Shown in pieces: positions 50,200-59,568 of a stretch of 64,000 nt of DNA. Each line of letters opens with the position of its first letter. Position 1 is the first letter of the stretch. The position numbers were made by a program, and so were the translations under genes. The notes under the pieces are model-generated. The model was given only the letters and a program-made list of their open reading frames with translations, made no database searches and was not told the DNA's origin. This stretch comes from a marine gamma proteobacterium HTCC2143 (GTDB lineage: Bacteria; Pseudomonadota; Gammaproteobacteria; Pseudomonadales; Dasaniaceae), in the NCBI GenBank assembly GCA_000169075.1, contig AAVT01000005.1, positions 1 to 64,000 of the forward strand, read 5' to 3'.

Positions 50200-50838
50200 A
50201 TGACCGAAATAGAACCGGTAAAAAAAATACGAACCAGACTTTCGCCCACCGACAGGAAAGCCATGATTCTGGACCATGCCGCCAATCTGATTGCCAGCGA
50301 AGGCGTGTCCAGCGTCACCATGGAACGTCTGGGGCAGGAGGCAGGTATCAGTAAAGCGCTGGTCTACAACTACTATCCGAACGTGGTCGTTCTTTTGCAA
50401 ACACTGCTTACGCGAGAATATAAGCGCATAAGAAAACTGCAATTTAAAGCAGCAGAAAGCGCAGAAACCCTCGAGCAACTGGTTCGAAGGGTTACTAACG
50501 TATACCTCTCATATATTCAGGAGCATGGTCTGTTGATCGACCGCTTGGCAGCCGAACCCATGGTGGCAGATGCCGCAGATCCTACCGGGTATGGTCGCGA
50601 AGCCGCCGTAGATTATATTGCGCAGATCATCAGTAAAAACTTTGAAATAGAAATGGAGTTAGCAAGGCCCGTTATTGATATTTCTTATGGCCTCCCGGCT
50701 GCTGCAGGTCACTACATAACCCACCATGACAGCAACCTTCAAACCATTGAGGATATCACTGTCACAATGATTATTGGCAGCCTGCAAGCCATCAAAGAAA
50801 AATATGAAACATCTCTCAGACCGCTGCTCAAAAACTGA
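50200..50838 (+). CDS. TetR-family transcriptional regulator
   Basis: A 212-residue regulator. The N-terminal helix-turn-helix is typical: ILDHAANLIASEGVSSVTME followed by RLGQEAGISKALVYNYYPN (recognition helix) at about residues 24-63. The C-terminal ligand domain is all helix with no named family. A basic lead (VKKIRTRLSPTDRKA) precedes it. The gene lies among transport, hydrolase and dehydrogenase genes and is the only regulator gene seen in the 36-64 kb half, so it is the natural candidate to bind the palindromes at 45.8 and 56.5 kb. Confidence 0.92.
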   Translation: MTEIEPVKKIRTRLSPTDRKAMILDHAANLIASEGVSSVTMERLGQEAGISKALVYNYYPNVVVLLQTLLTREYKRIRKLQFKAAESAETLEQLVRRVTNVYLSYIQEHGLLIDRLAAEPMVADAADPTGYGREAAVDYIAQIISKNFEIEMELARPVIDISYGLPAAAGHYITHHDSNLQTIEDITVTMIIGSLQAIKEKYETSLRPLLKN

Positions 50839-51034
50839 GTTTAGTCGCTGAGACCCTCTCGCGCTTCATCAATACTGGATACAAACTAGCCTCTTTGCAC
50901 TCCAGCAGCCGGCGCAGTTGCCCTATACAAACAACATAACTTTGGTGTGGCAATAAACCTTCACAGCGGTGAAAAGAACTGTTGAATTTTCAACCATCCT
51001 TTTTATACCGACTAGCCATATTACCCTTTAATGA

Positions 51035-53092
51035 TTAGCTCGCAGGCTCATACCAAATAGGAGATGACCACGCCCGCTCTTGTATAGTCGCAGGGATGTC
51101 TGTGCGGGGTGTTTCGCCCGCACGAATGGCATCCCAGCTGGACCATCTGCAACTCGGATTCTCAAGCACCCGCAGGTAATAAAACGCTCTATTTGAAGCA
51201 TCGAAATCAGGGTCTTTCCACACAGTTTTTAACTCGGCGGCGCCAACATCAGCGGTCACGGAACAGTCCCTTAAATCAACCTCTGCGCTATTGTCTGGAC
51301 AGCGATGGGTCAGAGGATCAACGGTCATTCCGTCTGAACAGGCCACATCATACACTTGTTCATTGTGTTCGCCGTTGACCGTCCACCCTTTCACAATTTG
51401 CAGGCGCTGTAAATTTGTCGATTTAGCATCACGAACTGCCCAGAGCAAAAAGCTGGGGATAGCAGAATCTGCCGCTAATAAATCTGAGCCCATCGATACG
51501 CCATCTTTGTAAGCCCTGGCGATGCCATCATCGTTGGTAAGCATAGTGTCGCTGAAATCATAGCCACCGAAAAAGCGGATACGGATACGAGGACCCGATG
51601 TTGCAAATGTTTCCTTTCTACGAAGAGCGTCATAAATCGCCTCTCGCGTATTTTCTTCTGCCCAGACTCCGGTTAATCCTGAGGCACCATATGTTTCGCT
51701 GGCTGTGACGGAATACTCTTTACCATCGACTGTTTTTATTGCTGAGCGACCGCTGGCCTTTATTAACTCAACCTGATCTTCCGGCAAGGAAACTGAACCA
51801 CGCAAAACGCCGGTAGCATCTAATAAGCCAACTTTAGCAAAATAGTTAGATTCATCATCAGAAACCGCACCGGTATGCGTATCAGACGCACCAATAAAAC
51901 CGAATTTATAAGGATTGCTAATACCTGTATCTTCAAACGCCAAACCGCTAAGAAGCGCCTCACGCGCGTATGAACCGACTGGCTCACTGGGCAGCCTTGT
52001 TGCTACACGATAAGGCATTATTTCAAACCCTGCCCACTCGTCATTATCGGATAACAGGGGGTGAGTTTCGGAAGTGCCTTTGACCTGCGTTATTTCAACA
52101 AGGGGCTCATTTCTTAGACGTTTGCGCGTATAGTTTTCGTCCATAGGGTTGCCCGCCCAATCGACTAATTTGAACATCTGTCCGTTAGAGCCATTCGAAT
52201 TGTGCGGTATTGCTAAACTCTCAACACCTTGATCTCGCAGATCATCCATCCAGTCCCATAGACTTTCAGGGTTATTATCTTGAAACGTCGAAAACGGAAT
52301 CACCGGCAACTTATCAGCACCACGAAAGATTACATTGCGATGCAGGTTACCACTATCTGCAGAGGTCGCCGTATATTCATAAGCCACAAAGGTAGTGAAC
52401 TGCCCCGGGATATTATGTTGCTCAGCGGCATCGACGGTATCAGACCAAGCATTTTTCGAAATATCACTAATCATATCAACATTAATACGCCCCTCTTCTA
52501 TGCCCGATAATGTCTCTCCTATAAACGTCGTAAAAATTTTATAACGGGTAGCTAGCGTTCCCATATTCACATTTTCTGGTGCATTTAAATTGTGTAAATA
52601 TTCTACGTATGGAAGCTTAGAGAAGGGTGTTGCCGGGTTAGCCGCTTCTTTCATCAAACCTAAGAAACCTGCGTGATCAGTAACGGCGTAAAAATCCAGG
52701 GGATCCCTCAGCTGGACATCGAACCCACCCGGATGCCGTATTGCGTCGCCTTTGGCATAGCGATAGGCATCGGATGGAGTAGCGACTGTTCCAAAGGCAA
52801 ATGCATCTAAGGAATATGTCGTGTGAACGTGTAAGTCACCAAAAAATGCTTGCCGGTCGGCGTTATTTTCTGGGCTTGCTACGAAAAAAGATAATGGCTG
52901 CTGTTGTTTTTTAATGCCAGCGAGTTGACTCTCTTCTGAACCCGAATCATTTTCTTGCAGGTGCCCTGCATGCGACGGAGCGTCATTGACTGGTGCACTT
53001 GACACAGGCTTTTCAGCAGGAGAACAACCGGACGATGTGATAAAAATAAGGGTTAAAACGCTGAACAACACACGCCGTTTACTTGTCTGCAT
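51035..53092 (-). CDS. DUF3604 lipoprotein
   Basis: A 685-residue exported protein with lipoprotein signal; lipobox SSGC gives Cys23. The DUF3604 domain fills the rest: FFGDLHVHTTYSLDAFAFG places His88 and His90 in a PHP-like metal site, and LDFYAVTDHAGFLG, FVAYEYTATSADSGNLHRNV, FIGASDTHTGAVSDDESNY and the ATSGPRIRIRFFGGYDF block are all signatures. The enzyme class is not established experimentally to my knowledge; the fold suggests a metal-dependent phosphoesterase or ester hydrolase. It is 46 bp after an SDR gene on the same strand. Confidence 0.92.
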   Translation of the reverse strand: MQTSKRRVLFSVLTLIFITSSGCSPAEKPVSSAPVNDAPSHAGHLQENDSGSEESQLAGIKKQQQPLSFFVASPENNADRQAFFGDLHVHTTYSLDAFAFGTVATPSDAYRYAKGDAIRHPGGFDVQLRDPLDFYAVTDHAGFLGLMKEAANPATPFSKLPYVEYLHNLNAPENVNMGTLATRYKIFTTFIGETLSGIEEGRINVDMISDISKNAWSDTVDAAEQHNIPGQFTTFVAYEYTATSADSGNLHRNVIFRGADKLPVIPFSTFQDNNPESLWDWMDDLRDQGVESLAIPHNSNGSNGQMFKLVDWAGNPMDENYTRKRLRNEPLVEITQVKGTSETHPLLSDNDEWAGFEIMPYRVATRLPSEPVGSYAREALLSGLAFEDTGISNPYKFGFIGASDTHTGAVSDDESNYFAKVGLLDATGVLRGSVSLPEDQVELIKASGRSAIKTVDGKEYSVTASETYGASGLTGVWAEENTREAIYDALRRKETFATSGPRIRIRFFGGYDFSDTMLTNDDGIARAYKDGVSMGSDLLAADSAIPSFLLWAVRDAKSTNLQRLQIVKGWTVNGEHNEQVYDVACSDGMTVDPLTHRCPDNSAEVDLRDCSVTADVGAAELKTVWKDPDFDASNRAFYYLRVLENPSCRWSSWDAIRAGETPRTDIPATIQERAWSSPIWYEPAS

Positions 53093-53138
53093 TAGTAGGG
53101 TCTCTGGTAAATTATTATCTATCAGCGGGGCGAAGATT

Positions 53139-53933
53139 TTATTTGGCTAATACGCCACCGTCAACGGGAAGGCCTGCGCCAGTAATAAAACTCGCCTGCT
53201 CACTAGCGAGAAATAAAATGGCGGAGGCCACTTCGCCTGGATCACCTAACCGTTTCAAGGGAGTGCCACTGGACATCACCGCAGCTATATCAAAACTTGG
53301 ATCTTTTGCCTGTTGACGAGTGCCCAAGTTTCGCACCATCGGTGTGTCGATAGGCGCGGGACAGACCGCATTGACACGAATGTCGTATTCAGCCAAGTCC
53401 AAAGCAGCACTCTTGGTCATACCCAATACGGCATGTTTGCTCGCGGTGTAGGCGGTTGCAACCGCACTACCGCAGTGACCGGATATTGATGAGACGTTAA
53501 CAATGGCGCCACCATGACGTTTGCGCATTGCCGGAATGACTGCCTTCATACCCAGGAAAGTACCCTTGGTATTAACCGCCATAACACGATCGAATACATT
53601 CTCATCAAACTTCTCAAGTCGAGAACCCGCCTCAATAATACCCGCGTTATTTACGAGTATGTCTAAACCACCAAATTCACCGGTAATCGTGTCAACCGCC
53701 CGCTGCCAATCATCGGCTTGAGTGACATCACCTTCGATCGTAATAATGGAACCCGATAAATCGGTCATGGCTGCGACGGATTCTGCCAACGAAGATCCCA
53801 ACAGGTCCATAGCGAATACCGTTGCACCGCTGCGAACAAAAGCCAGTGTAGTCGCCAAACCAATGCCCCCAGCTGCACCCGTAATAAGCACAATTTTATC
53901 GTCAAATGCTAAATCTTTTTGCGTAGACATCAT
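53139..53933 (-). CDS. Short-chain dehydrogenase/reductase
   Basis: A 264-residue classical SDR: TGAAGGIG cofactor loop near residue 18, the Asp of AMDLLG after strand 2 favouring NAD, NNAGI, catalytic Ser in NVSSISGHCG and Y-T-A-S-K. The C-terminus SFITGAGLPVDGGVLA is typical. The start may be either of two consecutive ATGs. It precedes the DUF3604 gene by 46 bp and probably forms a two-gene unit. Similar enzymes oxidise steroid or cyclic alcohols, but the substrate cannot be read. Confidence 0.92.
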   Translation of the reverse strand: MMSTQKDLAFDDKIVLITGAAGGIGLATTLAFVRSGATVFAMDLLGSSLAESVAAMTDLSGSIITIEGDVTQADDWQRAVDTITGEFGGLDILVNNAGIIEAGSRLEKFDENVFDRVMAVNTKGTFLGMKAVIPAMRKRHGGAIVNVSSISGHCGSAVATAYTASKHAVLGMTKSAALDLAEYDIRVNAVCPAPIDTPMVRNLGTRQQAKDPSFDIAAVMSSGTPLKRLGDPGEVASAILFLASEQASFITGAGLPVDGGVLAK

Positions 53934-54102
53934 CGGTATCTCTAAGGTGATTAGATTTCAACTAGGGTTTCGTCTGGGGCTCACTTCGCTGACAAACAGT
54001 TATTTCGCACTAATACTTTGGTCGACGCGGGCCACATGAACGCTGTGTGAGCTCACTGAAGATACACTTCAATGATGAAAAGAACACTTTTTAAAAACTA
54101 AT

Positions 54103-54129
54103 ATAAAAAAAGCGGCCCGAAGGCCGCTT
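54103..54129 (-). terminator. Rho-independent terminator of the TonB receptor gene
   Basis: Stem AAGCGGCC/GGCCGCTT with a 4-base loop, followed on the minus strand by seven T residues. It lies 19 bp after the receptor stop codon. Confidence 0.93.
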
Positions 54130-54147
54130 AAATAGGAGGCATTCCTA

Positions 54148-56394
54148 TTAGAACTTAGCACCAAGGGTTAGCCGGACGATACGATCAGGCCCTAAGTATT
54201 GACTGGTTGCTGTACTGCCTAACGCTGAAAAAGTCGAACCACCGATCCAGTATGGATAGTCTTCATCAGTCGCATTCTCGACAGCTAGAGTCGCGCTATA
54301 TTTTTTGCTAGGTGACGTGAGACCAGCCCGAATGTTTAGCAGCCCATAGTCCTCGATAAGGGTTCTTTCTGTATTCCCAGTACTGGCGTTCTTATCGTCC
54401 TGCCAAGAGTATTCAGCTCTCGCAAAACCTGACCAACCACCGTCACCCAATTGAAAATCATAATTAGCGATTAGTGAATAAGCCCATTCAGGAACTCCTT
54501 CAAAATTTTCCCCTTCAAGTTCCGGCTCTTGAAGAAATTCCTCATAGACGACATCTAAGTATGTCAATGAACCCGTTATCGTCAGACCCTCGACCGGAGT
54601 GAGGTACATAAAGTCTGCCTCGAAACCATCAGAAACAACTTCGCCGATAGCCAGATTACTAACACCACCGTTTGGAAGAGCCCGAATAGTCTGAAGGTCT
54701 TCTGTAGACTGATGGAACAGCGCCGTATTAACCGACAACGTATTATCCAGAAACCAACCTTTGAAACCAATTTCTATCAGTGTGGGAACTTCTGCATCGA
54801 CAAAGGGCAGACCACCCGTCTCATTAGCGAACGCGCCATTTGCGCCGTCGCCCACATCAAAACCCGGTCCTTTATAACCGCGCGACCAAGCAACATAGGT
54901 ATTCACGTTGTCGGTGATATTGTATCGACCGATGACACGCCCAGAGAAATTGGTATCTTCACTGTTTTGCGCGCCGATATAGTCGCCACTAAAAAGAGTG
55001 GCAAAGGGTAGGTTAGGATCAATCGATGTTCCCATCCGAGAGAACGTTGCATCTTTTTCTTCGTCACTGAAACGACCACCAACGATCAACGTGAATTTGT
55101 CGGTAAGATCCCAGTTCACCTCTCCAAAGGCTGCAAGGTTAGTTGTTTCAACGGATCGAATCGAGCGGGTGCGTGAGTTAAAGAGACCGAAGGCACCCAA
55201 TTCAACGTAAATACTGCCATCCGCGTCGATATCTTCATTGAAGTAGTACAACCCAGCAACATAGCTGACTGCATCATTGATATTGCCGGTCAATCTAAAT
55301 TCCTGACTGATTTGCTCGGAATCTGCTTCAGTGCCATTGCGATTATTGAGATCTGTGTTTGATAGTTGATCAGCTTCATTAAATTCGTCAATGTAGTAGT
55401 CTCGCCATGCGGTGATTGATGTTAACTGAGTCTCTCCTAAGTCATAGCTAAGTTGCAGTGCCACACCGTTGGCCTCAGACTCCTGATTTATTCGGTCTTC
55501 AAAAATTGCCACACTACGATTACCCGCCCCAGCGGTTATCCCTGCAAGATCCAAGGCTTCCTGAAGCTGCAAAGCGTTTGGCGTGTAAGCCGCTCCTATT
55601 AGTCCAATATCATCACCAGACGTGCGCCACGTTGCTATACAGCACTTGTTGTCTTCCTTGACGGTATCGAGAGTCAGTGTTGCGCTGAGTTGATCAGTTG
55701 GCTCGTACAGAAACTTCGCTCGCAGCGACCAAGTATCCTTGCTGTTAACATCGTTTTCGCCGGCATACTTATTGTCGATGACACCGTCATTTTCATTGGT
55801 TGAGCCAGTGATGCGGTAGGCCAATGTATCGTCTATTAACGGTCCGGTTACTGAACCACGGATACGTCTCTCGCCATAAGTTCCAAACATGATGTCGCCA
55901 CCCCCGGAGAATTCATACTCCGGCTGTTTGGTGCGGACATTAATAACGCCTGCAGATGCGTTCTTTCCGAACAGCGTTCCCTGCGGGCCCTTAATAACCT
56001 CAACACTTTCAATATCATATAAGTCAAAAAAACCGGCCGCTTCACGGGCCATAACGACTCCATCAATAACAACAGCAACGCTAGACTCAAAACCTTCACT
56101 GTAGCTGGCGGTTCGAATACCACGAATTCTGGTGCCGTTAGCTCGAACGCTACTGGTCGGTGAATAATCAAAACCCGGTACAAATTTCACCACGTCAGTC
56201 ATTGTAGTGAAACCGCTTTTTTCAAAGAACTCGGCGCCCAATACCGATACAGCAACCGGCGTATCAACTAAACTTTCGGCTTGCTTTCTTGCAGTAACGA
56301 CCACCTCTTCTAGTGTGGCCGCAATACTGGCGTTAGATGCGAGTAATAGCGAAGCCAATATGGCTACGCTAAGCGCAGATTGTTTGCTCTTCAT
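54148..56394 (-). CDS. TonB-dependent outer-membrane receptor
   Basis: A complete 748-residue receptor. Signal peptide residues 1-25 (ending SIA-A), then the TonB box EEVVVTARK, plug domain about 30-150 (VPGFDYSPTSSVRANGTRIRG and VEVIKGPQGTLFGKNASAGV), then a 22-strand barrel ending LTLGAKF with terminal Phe. This is the class common in marine bacteria for organic substrates rather than a typical siderophore receptor. It has its own sigma-70-like promoter with a palindrome next to the -10 box and a strong terminator. Neighbours (SDR, DUF3604, TetR, symporters) suggest a catabolic substrate. Confidence 0.95.
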   Translation of the reverse strand: MKSKQSALSVAILASLLLASNASIAATLEEVVVTARKQAESLVDTPVAVSVLGAEFFEKSGFTTMTDVVKFVPGFDYSPTSSVRANGTRIRGIRTASYSEGFESSVAVVIDGVVMAREAAGFFDLYDIESVEVIKGPQGTLFGKNASAGVINVRTKQPEYEFSGGGDIMFGTYGERRIRGSVTGPLIDDTLAYRITGSTNENDGVIDNKYAGENDVNSKDTWSLRAKFLYEPTDQLSATLTLDTVKEDNKCCIATWRTSGDDIGLIGAAYTPNALQLQEALDLAGITAGAGNRSVAIFEDRINQESEANGVALQLSYDLGETQLTSITAWRDYYIDEFNEADQLSNTDLNNRNGTEADSEQISQEFRLTGNINDAVSYVAGLYYFNEDIDADGSIYVELGAFGLFNSRTRSIRSVETTNLAAFGEVNWDLTDKFTLIVGGRFSDEEKDATFSRMGTSIDPNLPFATLFSGDYIGAQNSEDTNFSGRVIGRYNITDNVNTYVAWSRGYKGPGFDVGDGANGAFANETGGLPFVDAEVPTLIEIGFKGWFLDNTLSVNTALFHQSTEDLQTIRALPNGGVSNLAIGEVVSDGFEADFMYLTPVEGLTITGSLTYLDVVYEEFLQEPELEGENFEGVPEWAYSLIANYDFQLGDGGWSGFARAEYSWQDDKNASTGNTERTLIEDYGLLNIRAGLTSPSKKYSATLAVENATDEDYPYWIGGSTFSALGSTATSQYLGPDRIVRLTLGAKF

Positions 56395-57044
56395 GAATAC
56401 TTCCCCTGAGAATAACTTTTTTTATATGTAACGTGGTTACCGATCTTGCTGGACTCAATAGTGTAGTTTTGACCACCGTCAGATTGAGCCCGCGCCTTGC
56501 CGCCACATTAAATTTTGAATGGTAGTACCCAACTTGGGCCTTGACACTATTGTAATAATAGTCAGTTAATGATCCATGTCAACTATTAAGCAGATAATTT
56601 ATGGATTTAACAGTAAAAAATGCCTCATTAGTGACTAATGTTCAATTAAGGGCTTACATATTCCATATTTGTTTCTGTTTAGGGGAGGTATTGTCTACGT
56701 GTCGCGTCATGCTGAATGACCTGTCCTGCTCAATGGATACCGCAGAGCAATTCAGAAATGCAAGGGAATAGCAGAAACCCAGACGAGCACCGGTTCGGGC
56801 AGAAAAGATAGACAAGTAGACTCATCAGCCAATCATGGAAAACATAGATTTACGGATTGAATGGTTTAGCGAATAAGACCAAAAGCAATGCCCGGGTAAT
56901 TGAATGACAATTTTATCAGCCGTAATTCTTGCAAAATGCAGAATACAGTATGTTGCCTGGCGCTTGCTGTAATATACTTCCCGATCAGGGAGCAAAGCCC
57001 CTTCGACCCAAAGCTTGTCTCAGCATCTTACTCTCAGGCCCTTT
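56395..57044. other. Divergent intergenic region
   Basis: About 650 bp between the TonB receptor (minus) and an MFS gene (plus). Apart from the receptor promoter and operator at 56542-56582, no gene, repeat or hairpin is recognised. Confidence 0.45.
56542..56582 (-). promoter_or_regulatory. Promoter and palindromic operator of the 54.1-56.4 kb TonB receptor
   Basis: On the minus strand TTGACA (56582-56577) and TATTAT (56560-56555) are 16 bp apart, a near-consensus sigma-70 promoter. Directly after the -10 lies TTACAATAGTGTCA (56555-56542), matching the palindrome before the 45.9-kb symporter at 12 of 14 positions. A repressor bound there would block transcription. Confidence 0.6.
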
Positions 57045-58253
57045 ATGACTGACTCCTCATCTGCGAACGTCACCATGCGTTTCGCCAAACCCACCCTATT
57101 TGCCTCTGTTGCGGCGGTAGGTTTTGCGCAAACGGTTTTGTTCGCCATTTTGGCGCCTCTAGGACGAGAAGTAGGTTTAGTGGAAATGCAGATCGGTGCC
57201 ATCATTTCTGCGTCATCACTGACTGTATTTCTTGCTAGTCCGATGTGGGGCAGAACCAGTGATCGCTGGGGCCGAAAAAAAGTCATTCTCGTCGGGCTGT
57301 TTGGGTACTCCGTCGGCAGCACCTTGTTTGCCGGCGTTTTTCAAATCGCTTTATGGGGACTGTTGGTGCCAATGGCCGCATTTATTGGCCTGACACTAGC
57401 ACGCATTAGTAATGCCGTTGTAATGGCGGCGGTAATGCCGGCCTCTACCGCTTATATGGCCGATATTACGGACGTGTCTACGCGCACCAAAGGCATCGGC
57501 GCAATGGGCGCCGCGAGCAATCTCGGCGCCATGCTGGGCCCCGCAGTGGGGGGCGTCATGGCGAGCATCACACTGTTAACACCGCTTTATTTCTCTATTT
57601 TTCTAACCGTTGTTGCCGCTATCGCCGCACTATTTTTTCTGCCTGAAACGCAGCGTTCAAAAGCGACCACTAAGCCACCAAAATTAAAGTACACCGACCC
57701 TCGTATCGTGCCTTTTGTGATCGTCGGCATCTTTCTATTCATGGGTTTCGCCATCGTGCAACAGACCATTGCATTCAGGTTTCAGGATATTCTCAATCTG
57801 ACGGGCTCGGAGACAGCAAAGGCTGTGGGCATCAGCATGATGCTTTCGGCAGCAGCGTCGCTATTTATGCAGACGGTAGTGATTCCACGTATGCAGGTGC
57901 CCCCCTTTACATTACTCAAGATAGCTATGCCTATGGTGATCATTGCTTTTTTGATGATGGCTTTGAGCGAAACTCAAATTGCGCTGACGTCCGCGATGGT
58001 TATACAGGGCTTCGGTATGGGGCTGGCGGGCCCTAGTTTTATGGCGGGGGCCTCTTTAGCCGTGTCTCCCGAAGAACAGGGCGCCGTTGCTGGCATCGCC
58101 AGCTCTTGCCCGCCACTGGGGTTTACCATTGGCCCATTGATTGGAACCTTTCTGTATTCAATGGAACCGACCTCACCTTACTGGTTCGCATTGTTGGTCT
58201 ATATCGGTTTATTTATTTTTACCCTAAGGGCAAAAATAGGGCGCAAAAAATAG
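57045..58253 (+). CDS. MFS transporter, drug-efflux (TetA-like) type
   Basis: A 402-residue 12-span MFS protein. ATG 57045 is chosen; an upstream TTG at 57015 has no support and ATG 57075 (MRFAKPTLFAS) is possible. Motif A, GRTSDRWGRKK, follows span 2 and motif C-like GAASNLGAMLGPAVGG lies in span 5, which marks proton-driven antiporters of the DHA1 group. Likely exports a toxic or amphipathic compound; substrate unknown. Its 3' end is 19 bp from the convergent MFS gene. Confidence 0.9.
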   Translation: MTDSSSANVTMRFAKPTLFASVAAVGFAQTVLFAILAPLGREVGLVEMQIGAIISASSLTVFLASPMWGRTSDRWGRKKVILVGLFGYSVGSTLFAGVFQIALWGLLVPMAAFIGLTLARISNAVVMAAVMPASTAYMADITDVSTRTKGIGAMGAASNLGAMLGPAVGGVMASITLLTPLYFSIFLTVVAAIAALFFLPETQRSKATTKPPKLKYTDPRIVPFVIVGIFLFMGFAIVQQTIAFRFQDILNLTGSETAKAVGISMMLSAAASLFMQTVVIPRMQVPPFTLLKIAMPMVIIAFLMMALSETQIALTSAMVIQGFGMGLAGPSFMAGASLAVSPEEQGAVAGIASSCPPLGFTIGPLIGTFLYSMEPTSPYWFALLVYIGLFIFTLRAKIGRKK

Positions 58254-58272
58254 CATCATTTGCAGATTGCGC

Positions 58273-59472
58273 TTACCAAGGAACACTCGACCGATAACTC
58301 TTTAACGCTAACAGGATAGCTATAGTGCTGGCCGCTAGTACTACGACCGACAAAGAGCTGTAATCTGATGCCAGTCCCATCACTAAAACCCCAAGAGCCG
58401 GCACACCCCGAAAAATAAGCCCCCATAGACTCATCACTCTTCCCCGGTAATTTTCAGCAACAGTCTGCTGGATTAATGTCTGAGTGCAGATCCCGGTCAT
58501 ACTGATACCCATGCTCATGAAAAACAACCAAGCCATAGCCAGATAAAAATCCGCCGTTAACGCAAATGCGATACCAAACAGACTACCGCTAAAAAATCCA
58601 CCTAGGGTTATTAACGGTAAGCGCTTTGGCGATCCGAATTGAGCTAACCATATACCACCCAGCAACGCACCCACTCCCATAACTTGTGTCATCACTGCAA
58701 GCCCAATGACACCACGTTGAAAAATAACGTCAGCAAAGCCTGGCAATAAATCAGCGATAGGCTTCAGCAGTAGCGCCACCGCGATAATGATCCCGATGAG
58801 TAAACGTATTGTTGGGTGACTCAGTACATACCGAATGCCCTCCGCAATATCTTTGAGAATATGTATATCACGATTGCGGTTGACCACGTGAAGCCCACTA
58901 GGGATTGTAGCGATGACCAGCGTCATTATTGCGTAGGTCAGCCCATTGATGAGAAAAGCTAAGCTGATATCAGACCAGGCAATCACTGCCCCGGCTATCA
59001 TCGGGCCAACAAACCGCGCAGTGTTGAAAATTACTGAATTCAAAGCTACCGCAGCAGGCATATCGGTCTTGTCTACCAGCATAGGCACCAATGCCAACCT
59101 GGCCGGGAATCCGATACTGGCAGTAATACCGAGCCCTGCGGACAAGACAAACAACCAGCCCACGCCAATCGTCTGCCAGTACACCAGTAAAAACAAGACC
59201 ACCGCGAGCGCGGCGGAAAGACTCTGGGTCAACAGTAGAATATTGCGTCGATCGTATCGATCAGCCCACACACCTGCGAACGGTCCTATCACCAGCGATG
59301 GAAATAAGTCCGCGAAGGCAATTGCACCCAGCCAGAAGCCGCTGTGTGTCAACTCCCAAGTAAGCCAACCCAACGCTACACGCTGAATCCATACCCCGAT
59401 CAGCGAAAGACCATTACCGATAATGTAACGACGGAATAGCGGGTTTTTTAGGACAGGAAGGATCTCCGCCAT
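58273..59472 (-). CDS. MFS transporter, EntS-like
   Basis: A 399-residue MFS protein with about 12 spans, of the MFS_3/EntS type: RYIIGNGLSLIGVWIQRVAL in span 1, GPFAGVWADRYDRRNILLLT after span 2 and the YRGRVMSLWGLIFRGVPALG block near the C-terminal half. EntS exports enterobactin; most relatives are uncharacterised exporters. No siderophore genes are nearby. Convergent with the preceding MFS gene. Confidence 0.9.
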   Translation of the reverse strand: MAEILPVLKNPLFRRYIIGNGLSLIGVWIQRVALGWLTWELTHSGFWLGAIAFADLFPSLVIGPFAGVWADRYDRRNILLLTQSLSAALAVVLFLLVYWQTIGVGWLFVLSAGLGITASIGFPARLALVPMLVDKTDMPAAVALNSVIFNTARFVGPMIAGAVIAWSDISLAFLINGLTYAIMTLVIATIPSGLHVVNRNRDIHILKDIAEGIRYVLSHPTIRLLIGIIIAVALLLKPIADLLPGFADVIFQRGVIGLAVMTQVMGVGALLGGIWLAQFGSPKRLPLITLGGFFSGSLFGIAFALTADFYLAMAWLFFMSMGISMTGICTQTLIQQTVAENYRGRVMSLWGLIFRGVPALGVLVMGLASDYSSLSVVVLAASTIAILLALKSYRSSVPW

Positions 59473-59568
59473 GGTGATGATTATTCTCGTTTGGTTATTC
59501 TGCGGCGGAGGGATTTTCCGTTCAACGTGGGGGAAAAGAAACGCTATTTTTCGCGTCTACAGGTGCGA

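Noticed and set aside
54008..54014. CACTAAT half-site upstream of the SDR/DUF3604 unit
   Set aside because: Only half of the shared palindrome is present; not enough to add to the regulon.
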